Origin: Clytia hemisphaerica
Taxonomy: Eukaryota; Cnidaria; Hydrozoa; Leptothecata; Clytiidae
NCBI GenBank assembly: GCA_902728285.1
Contig: CACVBU010000181.1
Coordinates: forward strand, 310,001 to 374,000
Direction: 5' to 3'
DNA length: 64,000 nucleotides
Shown: positions 37,863 to 51,400 of the stretch, piece by piece
Layout: every line of letters starts with the position of its first letter
How positions within the stretch are numbered: the stretch's first letter is position 1
Position numbers and translations under genes: made by a program
Notes under the pieces: model-generated
What the model saw: the letters and a program-made list of their open reading frames with translations, nothing else
Database searches by the model: none
Told to the model about the DNA's origin: nothing

Positions 37863-38883
37863 TAAAGTCTGTCCAGATATAATTGGCAGTGGAAACAAGA
37901 ATGCCTGTAACTTTTGATAGTCAAATATAATTATGGAAATTTTTTTTGCTTGTTTTAGAAATCAAAAGCGCTATATTTGAATGTATTTTTGGTTGAAAAA
38001 TTCGCGATTTTTAGCGGTTTAATTTGCGATTGTAAAAATTGAGCTATTTTTCTACTTATGCTATAACGTTCATTTTTACACCAGTGGTAGTTCAACCTTA
38101 GGTTAAGAAGTTTGTTAAATTTCAAGGCAAACAGAAAAGTCCTTCGGAAGATATGGGACCCGAAATACCCCTTGGTAGCACTTTTCTGTGAAATATCAAA
38201 TCTCCAACTTATTACTAAAAACGGGGGTAGTGATATGATTGATGAAACAGTTTTTCGATCATAACACATTTTACAATCTCTTTAATGACCTAATAGCCAA
38301 ACTGTGTTTAGTGTTTTGGGAATTAGCAAAGTTCTTTAATGACTTAAAAATAACAAAGGCAATATAAGTTCATGCTTATCCTTTCAATAAAAACAATTAT
38401 ACTGTATGATTTCACTTCTTTTCGAAATATCAATGATACCAATAATACTAATAATGCACCAACACTTAACATTTTCCAACTTCTAATTGCATGCACTGTT
38501 CAAAAAAGACAACATAACCCCCGTTTTTAGTAATAAGTTGGAGATTTGATATTTCACAGAAAAGTGCTACCAAGGGGTATTTCGGGTCCCATATCTTCCG
38601 AAGGACTTTTCTGTTTGCCTTGAAATTTAACAAACTTCTTAACCTAAGGTTGAACTACCACTGGTGTAAAAATGAACGTTATAGCATAAGTAGAAAAATA
38701 GCTCAATTTTTACAATCGCAAATTAAACCGCTAAAAATCGCGAATTTTTCAACCAAAAATACATTCAAATATAGCGCTTTTGATTCTCTAAAACAAGCAA
38801 AAAAAATTTCCATAATTATATTTGACTATCAAAAGTTACAGGCATTCTTGTTTCCACTGCCAATTATATCTGGACAGACTTTA
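37863..38883. mobile_element. 1,021-bp palindromic element with 366-bp inverted arms
   Basis: The left arm (37863-38228) begins TAAAGTCTGTCCAGATATAA. It is repeated as an almost exact reverse complement at 38517-38883; I found a single one-base indel difference (GAAATC against GAGAATC). The unpaired centre is 38229-38516. The TA dinucleotides at the two outer ends could be a mariner-type TA duplication. No transposase is present. The mirrored reading frames of about 100 codons in the two arms are the same sequence seen twice, not two genes. The near identity of the arms suggests recent arrival or gene conversion between them. Confidence 0.85.
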
Positions 38884-39498
38884 GTATCATTATTTTGTTG
38901 AGATGAATAAAACGATGAAGTAGTTTACTGACAAAGGCTTTCTGATAAAGATTGCAAAGAAATATTTCATTTAGAAAAAAACAGCCTCACGTCAATATTC
39001 TGAGCAATCAAATTAGGTCAAATCCGCAAAAATTGAAAAATTTCACTTATCATTAACACAAGGGATAAACGAAACAATCAGCAGCAATACTATAAAGAGT
39101 GTTAAATTCAGATTTTTTTTTCTATTTACAAAAAAATAACACTAAAAACAACGAAAAAACAACATAAAAAAATAAAGTATATATGAGTTGGAAAATCTAA
39201 AGTAGGTCCCTGGCTGTTTTAAAATCTGAAACGTTCTTTTTTAGGTTATTGCCCGACTTTAAGTCAGCTTCAGGTGCACACCATTCACATCTGCATTCTA
39301 AACATGTTAATTGATAAATAAAATGCTCTACGTAATCTAAAACATTTAGACGTATTTCTGAGTTCAATTCATGTCAACTAAGAAAAAAACGATAAACCGA
39401 AAAAGTTACCAGAGGTCAGTCTTAAATTATAGGACAGATTGATATTAAAGTATAATGAATAAAGATATATTTTTCTTTTGTCATCGTAATGACGTCAT
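38884..39498. other. Intergenic sequence between BSDC1 and the transporter gene
   Basis: AT-rich sequence just downstream of the BSDC1 stop codon, so it should hold the BSDC1 3'UTR. No gene is recognised. Confidence 0.5.
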
Positions 39499-42400
39499 TC
39501 ATTCCCAATTCTCCCAGTCATCATCTTCATCCTGTACAAAATATAAATTGGATCAGTTAAACACACTTTAAAGGAACTAACTTTTAGCAAATGAGGGTTA
39601 AATTGATTATTTTCTTGCCTAAAAATGAGTGTTTTATACAAACATTATGAAAAAAAATCACCAAAGTTGCTAAATAATTCTTGCAAAAACAAGATCCCAG
39701 GTACCCTTCTCAAATTGAAGCCTTGTCTGGCCCTGTTAGATATTCTCAGAGCCTGAAGAAGAGACCCTGAATAGCGGTACATCTCATTTTTCGGAGTGAC
39801 GACATTGTGACCAGCAGGAACTAAGAGTGTTGGTTTTAAACAAAAAGAAAAAACACACTGTTAGAATAGAAATTCCAGTGAACCAACAATTAAATGTGCC
39901 AAAAACGAAAAAGATACTCAATGGCAACTCAAGAATATCTATCTTTTTACCTCTAAGCCACCATTAGCAGATTTCTCTTTGATATTTTGCACCATTTTTT
40001 GTAGTTCTTCATCATTGACGTCATCAATTTCATCAAGGTCAATATCAAAATCATCATCGTCGTCAAGATCATCAGCTTCACTTTTATTGATCAACACACC
40101 ACTAGAATTGCTTGATCCTCCATCTGTTACAAAAATAAGAATGTGTATCTAGCACTGACCTTTATTTACCCTTGACGGAGCTATATCTTCTTTTTTTGCT
40201 TGAAAAGTGGTACCTTAAAATGGTAGAACTACCCGGGTCAATTTATAATTCAATGAAATTTTCTGTTATTATTTGGTAGTGCCGCCATTAAGGCACCAGT
40301 TTCGAAAAACTCTGATTAGAGATTTTGCTTGGCTAGGATCAAGAAACTTTGACCATCATAAATGTTATCTTCTCATCCCAAACAAGGAAGGGATAAAATT
40401 TTGTTTAACCATTAAAAAAATTAAGGAGGGTTTCCAGATCCTCTGCCTGTAAGTATTTGAAGAAAATCCAAAAAAACGTTGTTGCTTGTAAGGAATATAT
40501 CTTTGAAGATAAGACTGATAACAGCAAAATTTTGTGATTAGTATTGTCTGCCTGAACAAAGGATGGTACAATGCTTTCAATGAAAAGAAGGTGGTAAAAA
40601 TATTCCCGATATGAGAAGTGTCAAGTTTTCAACATTTAAGAATGTAGGTTAAAAACGTTGAAATTGCATACCTGAAACAGGCCTTGAATTCTCACTTTTA
40701 ATTGTCTGTTCACCTTTGATTTTCTTAACTTTCATATTATCTTGATCATCAATACTCATCCAAGAGCTAACACTTGCTGTTTCAGAAATTTCCGAAGGTT
40801 TATTTGTATTTTCAAGCTCAGGGGTTAAACGTGTTATATCACTGTTGTTTTTAATTTTCTTTGGAATAACCGAATTAATTTGATCAAAATTTTCTTCAAC
40901 TTCAAGTTCTTTGTCATCTTTTATCGTTTCGCAAGATTTTTCCATGGCTTTAGGTTCACTCTTAGTATCCAAGTCTACAGGAATAACAGTCTCTTTAGGA
41001 GCTTCTGAAACAGGCTTTGACATCTCGACAGGTTTGGTGTCTTTAACTACAAAAGAATGTGTTTCTTTAGGTTCATCCAAATCCAATTTAGGTATCTCAA
41101 CAGAACTAATCGGTTCATCACGCATGTTTTGTACAGGTGGAGACATCATCTGCAAAGCTGATGGCTCGGTAATGTTTTCTGGTGTTGTTTTATTTTTTGT
41201 TATATTTTTATCATCTTTTATAGGAGTTTTTTGTATTTCTTCTTTGTTTGTTTCTTGTTTTGTGGAAGTTGCAGCAATGCTAGTTGAAACCACTTCAATA
41301 TCTACAAAGAAATTATCATAGAATAAGTTAGATTCTGATAATCTACAATCTTTCAAGAAATATATTGAGAATTCCGGTTATTTTGACGTTTTTCGAGATT
41401 TAAAGTTTGGGCGAAAAAGCCAATTTTGGGCTATCTCTTTAATTTAATCGAATATTTCTTAAGTCTTAAGTCTAGCGTTAAAACTCAGAGTTAAAACTCT
41501 ACCCTTCGAACCTACTTTAGAGCACTTACAAATCGATTGTGGTTTCAAAACTTCCTGGGGAATTTCCCATTTGTCTCAAATATTTCTTGAAGGATTGTAG
41601 CCCATACCAACTTTTGTCAACTTTTGCCACAATCACATCACCTGGATTATTTCCTACCTCATATCAATAAGGAACAAAAAAGTCTTAAGACAAATAAAAA
41701 GATATAAACTCAATCAAAGACTATGATTTAAGACTTCTGAAAGTGAGAAGTCATGACAAAAAAAAACCTGAAAGAAAAACATATCCATACCATCGTCATC
41801 ATCACCCCAGCCCCCATCATCACTTTCATCACCATTATCATGAGTTGTTGATTTCTTTGCACGTTCCAATAATTCTTCACGTTTTCTCTCTTCAGTCTCC
41901 AACTCAAAAACTTTGAAGTAATAACGTTGCCAAAATGCAGTGTGTGATAACACATCTGGAACCTATAAAAATTTAGTTTCAAAGAGGTTCAATAACAGCT
42001 ACCTTTCATAAAATAAAAATCTTATCAATGACTTGTGTGAGTACACAGGTTTTCATCATTTATATAAAATAAAATATTGCTTGAAGATTGTGCCAGCAAG
42101 AAACACCACGTAGCAATTGTAAGTTAGTTCTTTATTTCTTGATATAAAAATAGATTGAACAAGAAAAACAAAGTTTTCTCAGTCAAAACAATTCAGTCTT
42201 TAAATCTATTCTTAAATTAGTATTACCAATTTTGAATACACCGCTCGAACAGCGGAATTTTGTGTTAAAAGATTTGACATGTCTTCCTTGTGTTCATCAA
42301 GGGAAAACACCTCTAACCAATCATTGAAACTTCCTATAAGGCAATAAAACGAGAAAAAAAAATTAATAAGGCCCTTCCCATTGTAGCTTATAGAGATTCT

Positions 42401-45400
42401 ACAGGAGCATGATAACACAAGAATTCTCAACTGGTTTTGAAAGCATAAAAAATTGTCAGACAACACTTTTCTGTTACTAACAGTAATTTTACTTTTCAAA
42501 TAATGTGAAAAGAACGAATTGAAATTCACCTTCAGGCTCATTGCAGTATGTTCCTGGATCTGTTTGAAGCATATGCAATTTTTCCTAAAAAAGATTTAAA
42601 TTTTGTTGAACTTTTAAGTGAATTGACGTGAAAAATCTGTGTCAATGCACAGAAACGATTATTATTTATATTTTCTGTAAAACTAACTTGAAAATTAAAT
42701 TGACCTGTTTTCTATTGTAACCTTGAAGGGAGAAGGAGCCTTCAGCTAATGTGATGAATTCTTCGTTAGAATCATCAGGTTCTTGTATGGACATCAATTC
42801 AGACATTGAATGTAAGACCTTTGATAACCCTAATAAAAAAGAAAGCGTCTAAATAAACAATACATACAAAGTCACATATCACTCTTAGAAAAGATAAAAA
42901 TATACTATTTCCACACATGTAATTGTGATGTGTTATCTTGAGAATAATAAACATCAAATTTATATTTATTGGTGGACTTGAAACCAGACAATCTCAATCG
43001 AATGGGATTGATGATCAAACTAATCGAACAAAATCGAACCAGATCAAATGCAATTGAACTATTGAAACTCGATTTATGAACGCAATTGAATCTGAATCAA
43101 ATATTACCCCAATCTTCAGGATCGTCGATCCCCTTCGATTGAGATTGTCTGGTTAAAAACATACTAAGCATATATAATTTATGGCCTATTAGATCATGAC
43201 AATTTAGAAAGAAGGCTTCCTTGTTTACGAAAAATTTAAATAGAATGTATATATGTATTGTATTGATTGTGAGCAGAAAAATAATGACATAAAAAGACAC
43301 AAACACAAATTAAAGACCTTTCACTCCTTGTGTCACAAGTTCTGTTGTATTCATTGTATCCCCCGAATCATCCTTTTCTTTTGTTGTGTTCTCTTCTTTC
43401 TGAATTTAGGAGAGAAAGCTCCAATCAAGAAATTGTTTATGTTCAAATCTTTAGGAAAATTACTGTCAGAATTCATTAAAAAATATCAATATCAATGTGT
43501 TAAATCTTCTCTTTTAATTGTATCAAAAGTGTACCTGTTGAACATGTTCATCGAGTTTGTCAGCAGTTTCATTGATGGCAACTGATGTATCCCCTTGGAT
43601 TACTTCAACAAATTCATTCAAATCTTTCTTGACCATTTCCAAAGTAGAAGCAGACTAAACAGATACATATACAGATACTATTTTATATCCTTATCAAACA
43701 ATTACAGATGAAGAAATCATATTATAGTAAAAAATTTGATATAGCTCAATTTATTAATACATAGCGATTTTTCTTTATTCTGAATTTGTTGGAATTATCT
43801 TTATTTATTATATTGTCTAGTCCTTTTTAACATAAAACTATTTTTATTGCTAACAAATTGATAAACCAACTGACATGACAACTTAAGATATTATAGGAAG
43901 CTCTAACCTTTTCTTTGACTGAGTCAATCCATCCTTGACCCCAGCCACCCCACCAGGAATTTGATTGGTCATCACTTGAACTAAAATTAGAAAATTTATG
44001 ATTCAATTCTACAGTAAATTTTTTTAAAGACATTGTTTTAACGTATCTCCCACCATTTACTTGCACAGTAAAAGAAAAGAATTTTCTTTTCCTCACTTCA
44101 GGCGCAAGCAAACACAATCTTAGAGAAATTCTTTGTCAGCATAAGAGACTGGCCTCCTTTCTATATCATACAAAAGAATCTTTAAAACTAAAAATATTTT
44201 TTAAGTCATAGTTTTTTGAGAAACTTTCAGAAAAGTGCCCAAAAAATTATCCCATGACTTTGGAAATGGAAGAAGGAAAGGTTTAAAAATACCTGTAAAT
44301 ACCTGTGTAACTTAAGGCATATCCAAACTACCATATTAAGTAAAGGCAAAAGCGAAAGAGACTGGGGGCCTTATGCGTGATATTTAGCATCTAAACAAGT
44401 GAATAGGATGAAGATTTCATAAGTCCGTGTTAAAAAATAAATTTTTCGTTTCTTTTTAGAATTTAGGAAAAAATTGCTTTATCAGTCGGGTGTTTAAGAT
44501 ATAAACTGCAATTATTGCTCTTTTCGACAGTTATTGCCGAAAACGGCAATTTTTTCAACGGTGAAATGCTGAATGAAATGCTGAATCAAAAATAAAAAAG
44601 TAAATAAATGAAAATTGCCGTTTTCGGCAATTATTGCCGTTTTTGGAAATAAAAGTAGATTTTATTATTGAACACGTGGTATTTGACACCCTTGCGATAA
44701 GTAGGCCCACTGTGCCTCATTTAGTTTTGTTTTCAACTAGTTTTTGTTGGAAATAGGATTGACTGAGAACACCCCTGTAGGGACCGCAATGATTTTTTCA
44801 AATTGTTTTTAGCGCATTGAAACCATGCTCATTGGAAAGAGCATCAAAAAAGAAAAAAAATGAGGGGTCATTCATCAAAATCGGCCTAGCCGTTCTCGAG
44901 ATATGAAATTTTCTATCTCCTGAAAATGACCCTTTTTTTGGAACGATTTTCGAGGATTTTTGTAAAAATCATAGTTAAATAGGTTTAAAAGTGAAAATCC
45001 GGGGGTTATGTCGAAAAATACATTTTTTGCAATAACTTTACTTCTATTAATGCTATAACATTGAAACTTGGCACGAAGGTTCTCAAGACAAAGTTTTAAT
45101 TTTTCATCAATTTTCTTTTTCAAAATTCTCGTTTGCCGTACGAATGAATCGAAAATATCCTGTATGCCGGAGAGCTGGCAGATTGTCACTCTCCGTGGAC
45201 TTTGAACTTTCGAATTGTAAACAAACACGCGCTCGACAATTCTGTAGAATTTCTCCAATACCAATAAACTTTGAGCCAAAAAAGACAGCAGAGCGCGGTT
45301 GAAAATGTTAATTTTTATTAACAAAGAATATGTAAAAAAGGTTGAAATTTCATATTATCTTTGTCTTAATGCCGGGGAGGACAGCTAAAGCCCTCAAAAG

Positions 45401-48400
45401 TGGCTTTTTCCCAGAAAAAACTGAATAATTTTTTGTAGGATTTGATTGGGTCAATGAGACAAAAAAAACAAACAGCGCTGATCTCTTCCAGTTCCAAAAA
45501 TGTATAACATCATGGGGGTTTGAGGACGCGCTCACCTGTCTAAATCCAATTTTCTGTTGGTAGGTCGTCTGCCATTCAAAATTTTACAAAATTGCTCATA
45601 TTTTCATAAAAAATAAAGTTATGGCCACCAAACTTTTACAGGACATTTATTTAATGATAAGAATGCTTCTAAAACTTATCCCATGGTTATAGGTGGTCTA
45701 AAACCTAAAAACAACATTTTGGTCGATTCCAACCATTTTACCCCCGTCTTTCGCGGTCCCTAACCCCTGAAAGTGTTAGTGAAACAGAAAAGCTATCTCA
45801 AGTTGAAGAAAATCAGTCAGAAATAGAAGACTTAATTGCTGAATTATGTCTGAATACTTCATCTAAAGCAGTGAAATCTTGTTTGCGAAAGTATCAATTT
45901 GGCAAAAGTGTAGCACAGATTGAAAAGGACATATACAAAGAGAAGGTTGAATTGCTGAAAGAGACTGCAGAATTTTTAAAAATACAGCATTTCGAGGATA
46001 AAACAAAGAAGGCGTTATCACACCTGATAACCTGTAAAATCCAAAACCTTCTTCCAGACAATTGTTCAGTTTGCAAAAGAAGGTATCGTATCAGCCGATT
46101 CTCGAATGTGCCATTTGTGGCCAAGGGGTCCACAAACCTTGTTGGTTAAATCTTGCATCAATTGCTACAAATGATTTCAACCAACCTTTAGATGCGGATG
46201 TCTTCAAAACCTTGGTCAACCCTCTAAATCTACCAGGAATGTTTTACATTTGCGATCCCTGTAAAGTTACTACCATTCCAAGTGATGAAGAAGGGAATAG
46301 TAAGCGTAAAAAACGTACAAAAAGTACATCCCAAACTCAGAACAACCATCATCCAATAAATACTGAAGCTCAGGATACAACCCTTACAGTCACAACCGAT
46401 TCAACAACTGATGTTGATGTTGTCGACATTGACCAGTCATCTGATTATAATTTCTCTGCTGGTAAACAAAGTGAAGATGACGAAACCAACAAAACAAGAA
46501 GAGGCGAAATCAAAGATAATGAAAAGAAATCCCAAATCTGCAAATTTTACAAAAGTGGAACATGCAAGCATGGCCTAAAAGGAAAGGAATGCAACTACAC
46601 TCACCCTAAAATGTGTCGCAAGTTCACACAACATGGAACAAGGCAACCAAGAGGATGTAACCTTGGAACTAAATGCAAGGACTTTCATCCAAAAATGTGT
46701 TTAGATTCCCTTCGGAAAGGAGAATGCTTTTCAGAATCCTGTCGTTTTGCTCATGTAAAAGGAACAAAAAGACAACCTCCAACTGTGAAAAGTAGTGTAG
46801 CGCACAATAACAAACAATCAAACAATAACAAACAAGAGCCTGGTCATTTTTTAGATATGATTCGTCTGTTGAAGGAAGAAATTCTGGAAACACTGGGACA
46901 GAAAATCCAAGACATTCAATTTCAAGTACAAAACCTACAACAGACTCATCAATTACCTCAACAACAGACTCACCAAATACCTCCACAACAGACTCACCAA
47001 ATACCTCCACAACAGACTCATCTGATACCCCCACAAGGACTACCGCTCAGACCACCATTTCAAATCCCTCAACTACCATTCAACCCAATGCAAACATTCC
47101 AGTAGTGAATAGCTTTGCATTTTTTAACATACAAGGGCTTTGTCCACAAACAGTACCCAGCAAAGTTCCCTTTATTAAAGATAATGTTTGTAATGAAAAC
47201 CAACTTTTTGTTGGATTGTCAGAAACTTGGTTATATAACCATAAAGACGCAGAACTTAAAGTAGAAGGTTTCACTCCCTTCCGATGTGATTCAACAAGAA
47301 AGAAGAAATCTAGAGGCAGATTTACTGGTGGAGTTTGTTGTTATGTCAGGGATGATATTGCAGCTTCATGCGAAAAAATCTATTCTCACTTCGCGCCCAG
47401 TGTACAACTTCTTTGCCTATACTCAAGCATCGAAAATCTGGCTATCCTGGTAGTCTACCGACAACCTGACGACAAAGCAAATGGTAATCCTTCAACCGCA
47501 AATTATTTTATCATTCCTATCAATGGTGTAAAAAATGCACTTTCAAAGTTAGAAACCGTACCAAATATCATTTTTGGAGGTGATTTCAACCTTCCAAAAG
47601 CAACTTGGCCTGAGGGCCTTCCAAAATCAGGATGTACTATCAACGACCGTCTTATTCTAAACTCTTTGAATCAGTTTTGCAACGAATTCTTCATGTCACA
47701 ATATATCGATTTGCCAACACACAAGGACGGAAATACATTAGACCTTGTTTTCACTAACAACGAACAAATAATACACAGCTACACAACAGTACCTGTCTGT
47801 ATTGCAAAGCACATCACATCACGAAATTGTACTAGTATCAACAACTCTGAAAGTTCAAAACTCCTTTCTGGACGACGATCAACAAGAGCCACGCACAAAA
47901 TTCAACACACTGAATTATTTTGCTGATGACATTGATTGGGAAACTATTAAAGATGATCTCAAATATGTCAACTGGCCAAGTGAGTTCGATACTGAAGACC
48001 CAGATGTTATTTTGGAAACCTTCAACAACATATGCTACAGAATATGCGAAAGCAGAGTTCCTGTGAAGGCCAAGACCACATCAAAAACAAAATCAAAAGC
48101 TGAGAGATACCGTCACTCTCTTACAAAAAGAAGAAGAAAAATTACAAAAAAACTTTTACACACCAACTCCAAATCCAAGAAAGACAAGATAAAAGATGAA
48201 CTTTTACAAATTGACAAAAAACTTCAAAAATCTTTTAATGAGTCAAAGCGTCACGTGGAAAGCAAAGTGATTGACTCAATTAAAAAGAATTCAAAATATT
48301 TCTTTACCTATGCAAAAAAGAAATCGAAAATTCGCTCTAATATCGGACCCCTATTAAATTGCAATGAAGAACTTACACAAAGAAGCAAAGAAATGGCTGA

Positions 48401-51400
48401 TCTCTTAGCCGACCAATATGCTAAAGTGTTCAGTAAACCAAAGCAACCACAACCACAACCTAACCAAGACAAAACAAACGTCAAGATTGATGAGATTAAC
48501 ATAACAGAAGACTCCATCGTTAAAGCAATAAATGAGCTGTCTCCATCATCTTCTGCAGGACCTGATGGATTTCCAGCTATGTTTCTCAAAAAATGCAAAG
48601 ATGAGTTATCCGTTCCACTGTGTTTACTCTGGAAGAAAAGCCTAGAAATAGGTCTTGTTCCAACTGAACTGAAAAAATGCACCATAACACCAATTCACAA
48701 AGGAGGAAGCAGATCTCTGGCTGCCAACTACAGACCTGTTGCACTCACCTCGCATGTGATAAAAATTTTCGAGAAAATATTGAGAAATCATATTGTAAAT
48801 CACATGAACAACAATGACCTTTTCAATCCAAACCAACATGGTTTCAGAAGTGGGAGATCCTGCCTTAGTCAGCTTCTCGAGCAACACGACCTCATTCTTG
48901 ACATATTACATTAGATGAGGGTTTGAATGAAGATGTTGTTTACCTTGATTTCTCAAAGGCTTTCGACAAAGTCGATCATGCAGTTGTACTTGGGAAATTA
49001 AAGCAATTGGGTATATCCGGACCAATCCACAGATGGATTGAATCATTCCTTACTGAAAGATATCAAACAGTAATAGTAAATGGTGTCAAGTCCAAAGCCC
49101 AGAAAGTAATTTCAGGAGTCCCTCAAGGCAGTGTATTGGGACCTCTTATATTTCTAATATTGATTGGTGACATTGATGAAAAAGTACTGTACTGTATATT
49201 GAAATCATTTGCTGATGATACACGTGCCACCAAATCAATCAAAAACACAAAGGATGTTGAAATTCTTCAAAAAGAACTAGAAAAAGTCTATGACTGGACT
49301 GAAGAAAACAACATGAAACTAAATGACACAAAGTTTGAACTTCTACGCTATGGTCCAGATGAAGAAATAAAAAACCAAACTCACTACAAATCCCCTTCAG
49401 GAGAAAATATCGAAAGGAAGAAATTTTTGAAGGACCTGGGAGTACTAATGTCAGATGATGCTGTCTTTACACATCAAATAAATTCAGTCATTGAGAAAGC
49501 AAAAAACTTGATTTCCTGGATTCTGCGGACTTTCTCTTCGCGTTTACCCCAACTAATGATTACTCTTTACAAATCATTGGTTATTCCAGTCATTGAATAT
49601 TGCTCAGTCCTATGGAGTCCAAGTGCTGTCAGTTCTACCCAAAGATTAGAAGAAATCCAAAAATCATTTCTCGAAAGAATAACTGGCACTCCAAAAAACT
49701 ATTGGGATTGTCTGAAAAAGCTAAAACTTTACTCACTTCAAAGAAGAAGGGAGAGATATCGGATCCTGTATACATGGAAAATAGCTGAAAATCTGGTTCC
49801 AAACATCAACAATAAATTTCAATTCAAGGAACTCCCAAGATTGGGAAGGATGTGTGTTCGCACCCATAGTTCAAAACTACATGATAGCACGCTTGTTGTG
49901 CAAGGTGCTAAGTTATTCAATTCAATGCCCAAGAGTATTAGAGATATGAAGAATGTTACAGTCGAAAAGTTCAAAAACTCTCTAGACAGGCACCTCAGTT
50001 CGATCCCAGATGAGCCACAGATTCATGGTTAAACAGGGTGCAGGAGAGCCGACTCTAACTCCATTCTTGACATGAAAACTGTTTAGCTGCCGACATCCTT
50101 CCTTTATTCAGGTTTGATGGATGCAGCATTGTGGTGTGAAGCAGAAAGTTTCTTGCCAGAGCATGAAGCTCGAAGACAACCAAAAGTAACCAAAAGTAAG
50201 TAAATGCAGATAGCAAAATCGAGTCATATGTAAACAAATTTACAACGGGGTTTTGGTATCTCTTTCTGGCTGTATTTCGGCATCAATGCAGGATCTTTTA
50301 ACATATTATTTTAGAACTTTTCATGTTATTGAGCAATGAAAATTTGAAAAAATCACTTTTAAAAATCTGAAAAACCTTTTTCTCAATGCAATTTTACTAT
50401 TTTCAAACACCTCTAACATTTTTGCACTTAAAAGGACAACACATTTTGCAGATTCAGCATTTCATCGTTGAAAAAATTGTCGTTTTTATCTTAAAAACCC
50501 AACTGTTTATTATGCTGTCTTATAAATCGTTGATGACAAATATTTCAAAAAGTAATGATCAAAATATAATGAAACTTACAAAGATGCATCCCATAAAGTG
50601 GAAGCAATTCATAAAAAGTTTTGCGAAAGAAAAACTTTTGAATTGCTTCCACTTTATTGGACCTTTTTTTAAAGAGGCAGCCATGTTGACTAATTATGTA
50701 CTCCAGCATAAAAACAATGATACAGCCATGCATAATTTTTAAAATATGAATTGAATTGAATTGAATATATTTTCGCTGCAACACAGCAGGATAACCCCTT
50801 ACAAAAAAAAAAAGATTTCTCTAATTACAATGGGGAACCTAGAAGAAACTGAAAAATTATTACAGAACTAAAGAAAAAATGAATAAACGATTATCATAAT
50901 ATTAATAGTGACACAAAATAATTAATGAATATAAGAAATATTTTTACTTTTATTTTATGAAAATTTCTTTGAGTAGTTTTATTTATAAGGTTCTTCCTGT
51001 TACACAATGCATGATACAGTAATAGACCTTTTCGCCTTTCCATCTGCCATCTTGAATTGTATGCAAAAATATAGGAACGAAAAAGCCGTGGTTGGATTTA
51101 GTTGGAAAATATGCAAAACATATGCAAGTTTACACAAAGATTAACAAGCAACATGCTGAATGGACCTACCAAATGATTAACATCAGATGAAAATAAGAAA
51201 AAAGTGACAATAATTGTACAAAAATTCAGAATGGAAAAATAAAGCTTGTGTGTTGAATAATGTAAAATGGTAAAAAGGAATTTCCCCAAATACGAAAATC
51301 ACTTGAACCATTAAGGCCCAAAAAACCTTTTAAGCTGTTTTTTGCCCAAAATAATTTTCCTTAAAAATCTGGCTTCGTCACATTTTGGGCATTGCCATTT

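Larger units (their letters stand above)
44741..50205 (+). mobile_element. CR1-like LINE with zinc-finger ORF1 and endonuclease/RT ORF2, frame-disrupted
   Basis: A non-LTR retrotransposon of about 4.5 kb once a nested 985-bp insertion (44778-45762) is discounted. ORF1 codes for PHD-like and CCCH fingers. ORF2 codes for an APE-type endonuclease and a reverse transcriptase. The 3' end finishes in a short tandem repeat, two copies of CCAAAAGTAA plus GTAA near 50180-50204, as CR1 elements do, with no poly(A) tail. The 5' limit is not clear: the open frame reaches back to a stop at 44738-44740 without an ATG, so the copy may be 5'-truncated. At least three frame changes make it non-functional. It sits in BSDC1 intron 1, antisense to that gene. 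Confidence 0.85.

Noticed and set aside
37955..38901. Two related small proteins of about 100 aa in opposite orientation
   Set aside because: They are the same arm of a palindromic element read twice. No family feature was seen.
50386..50742. 118-codon open frame as a gene
   Set aside because: Composition is low-complexity, it spans a perfect hairpin, and no splice signals or family motifs support it.
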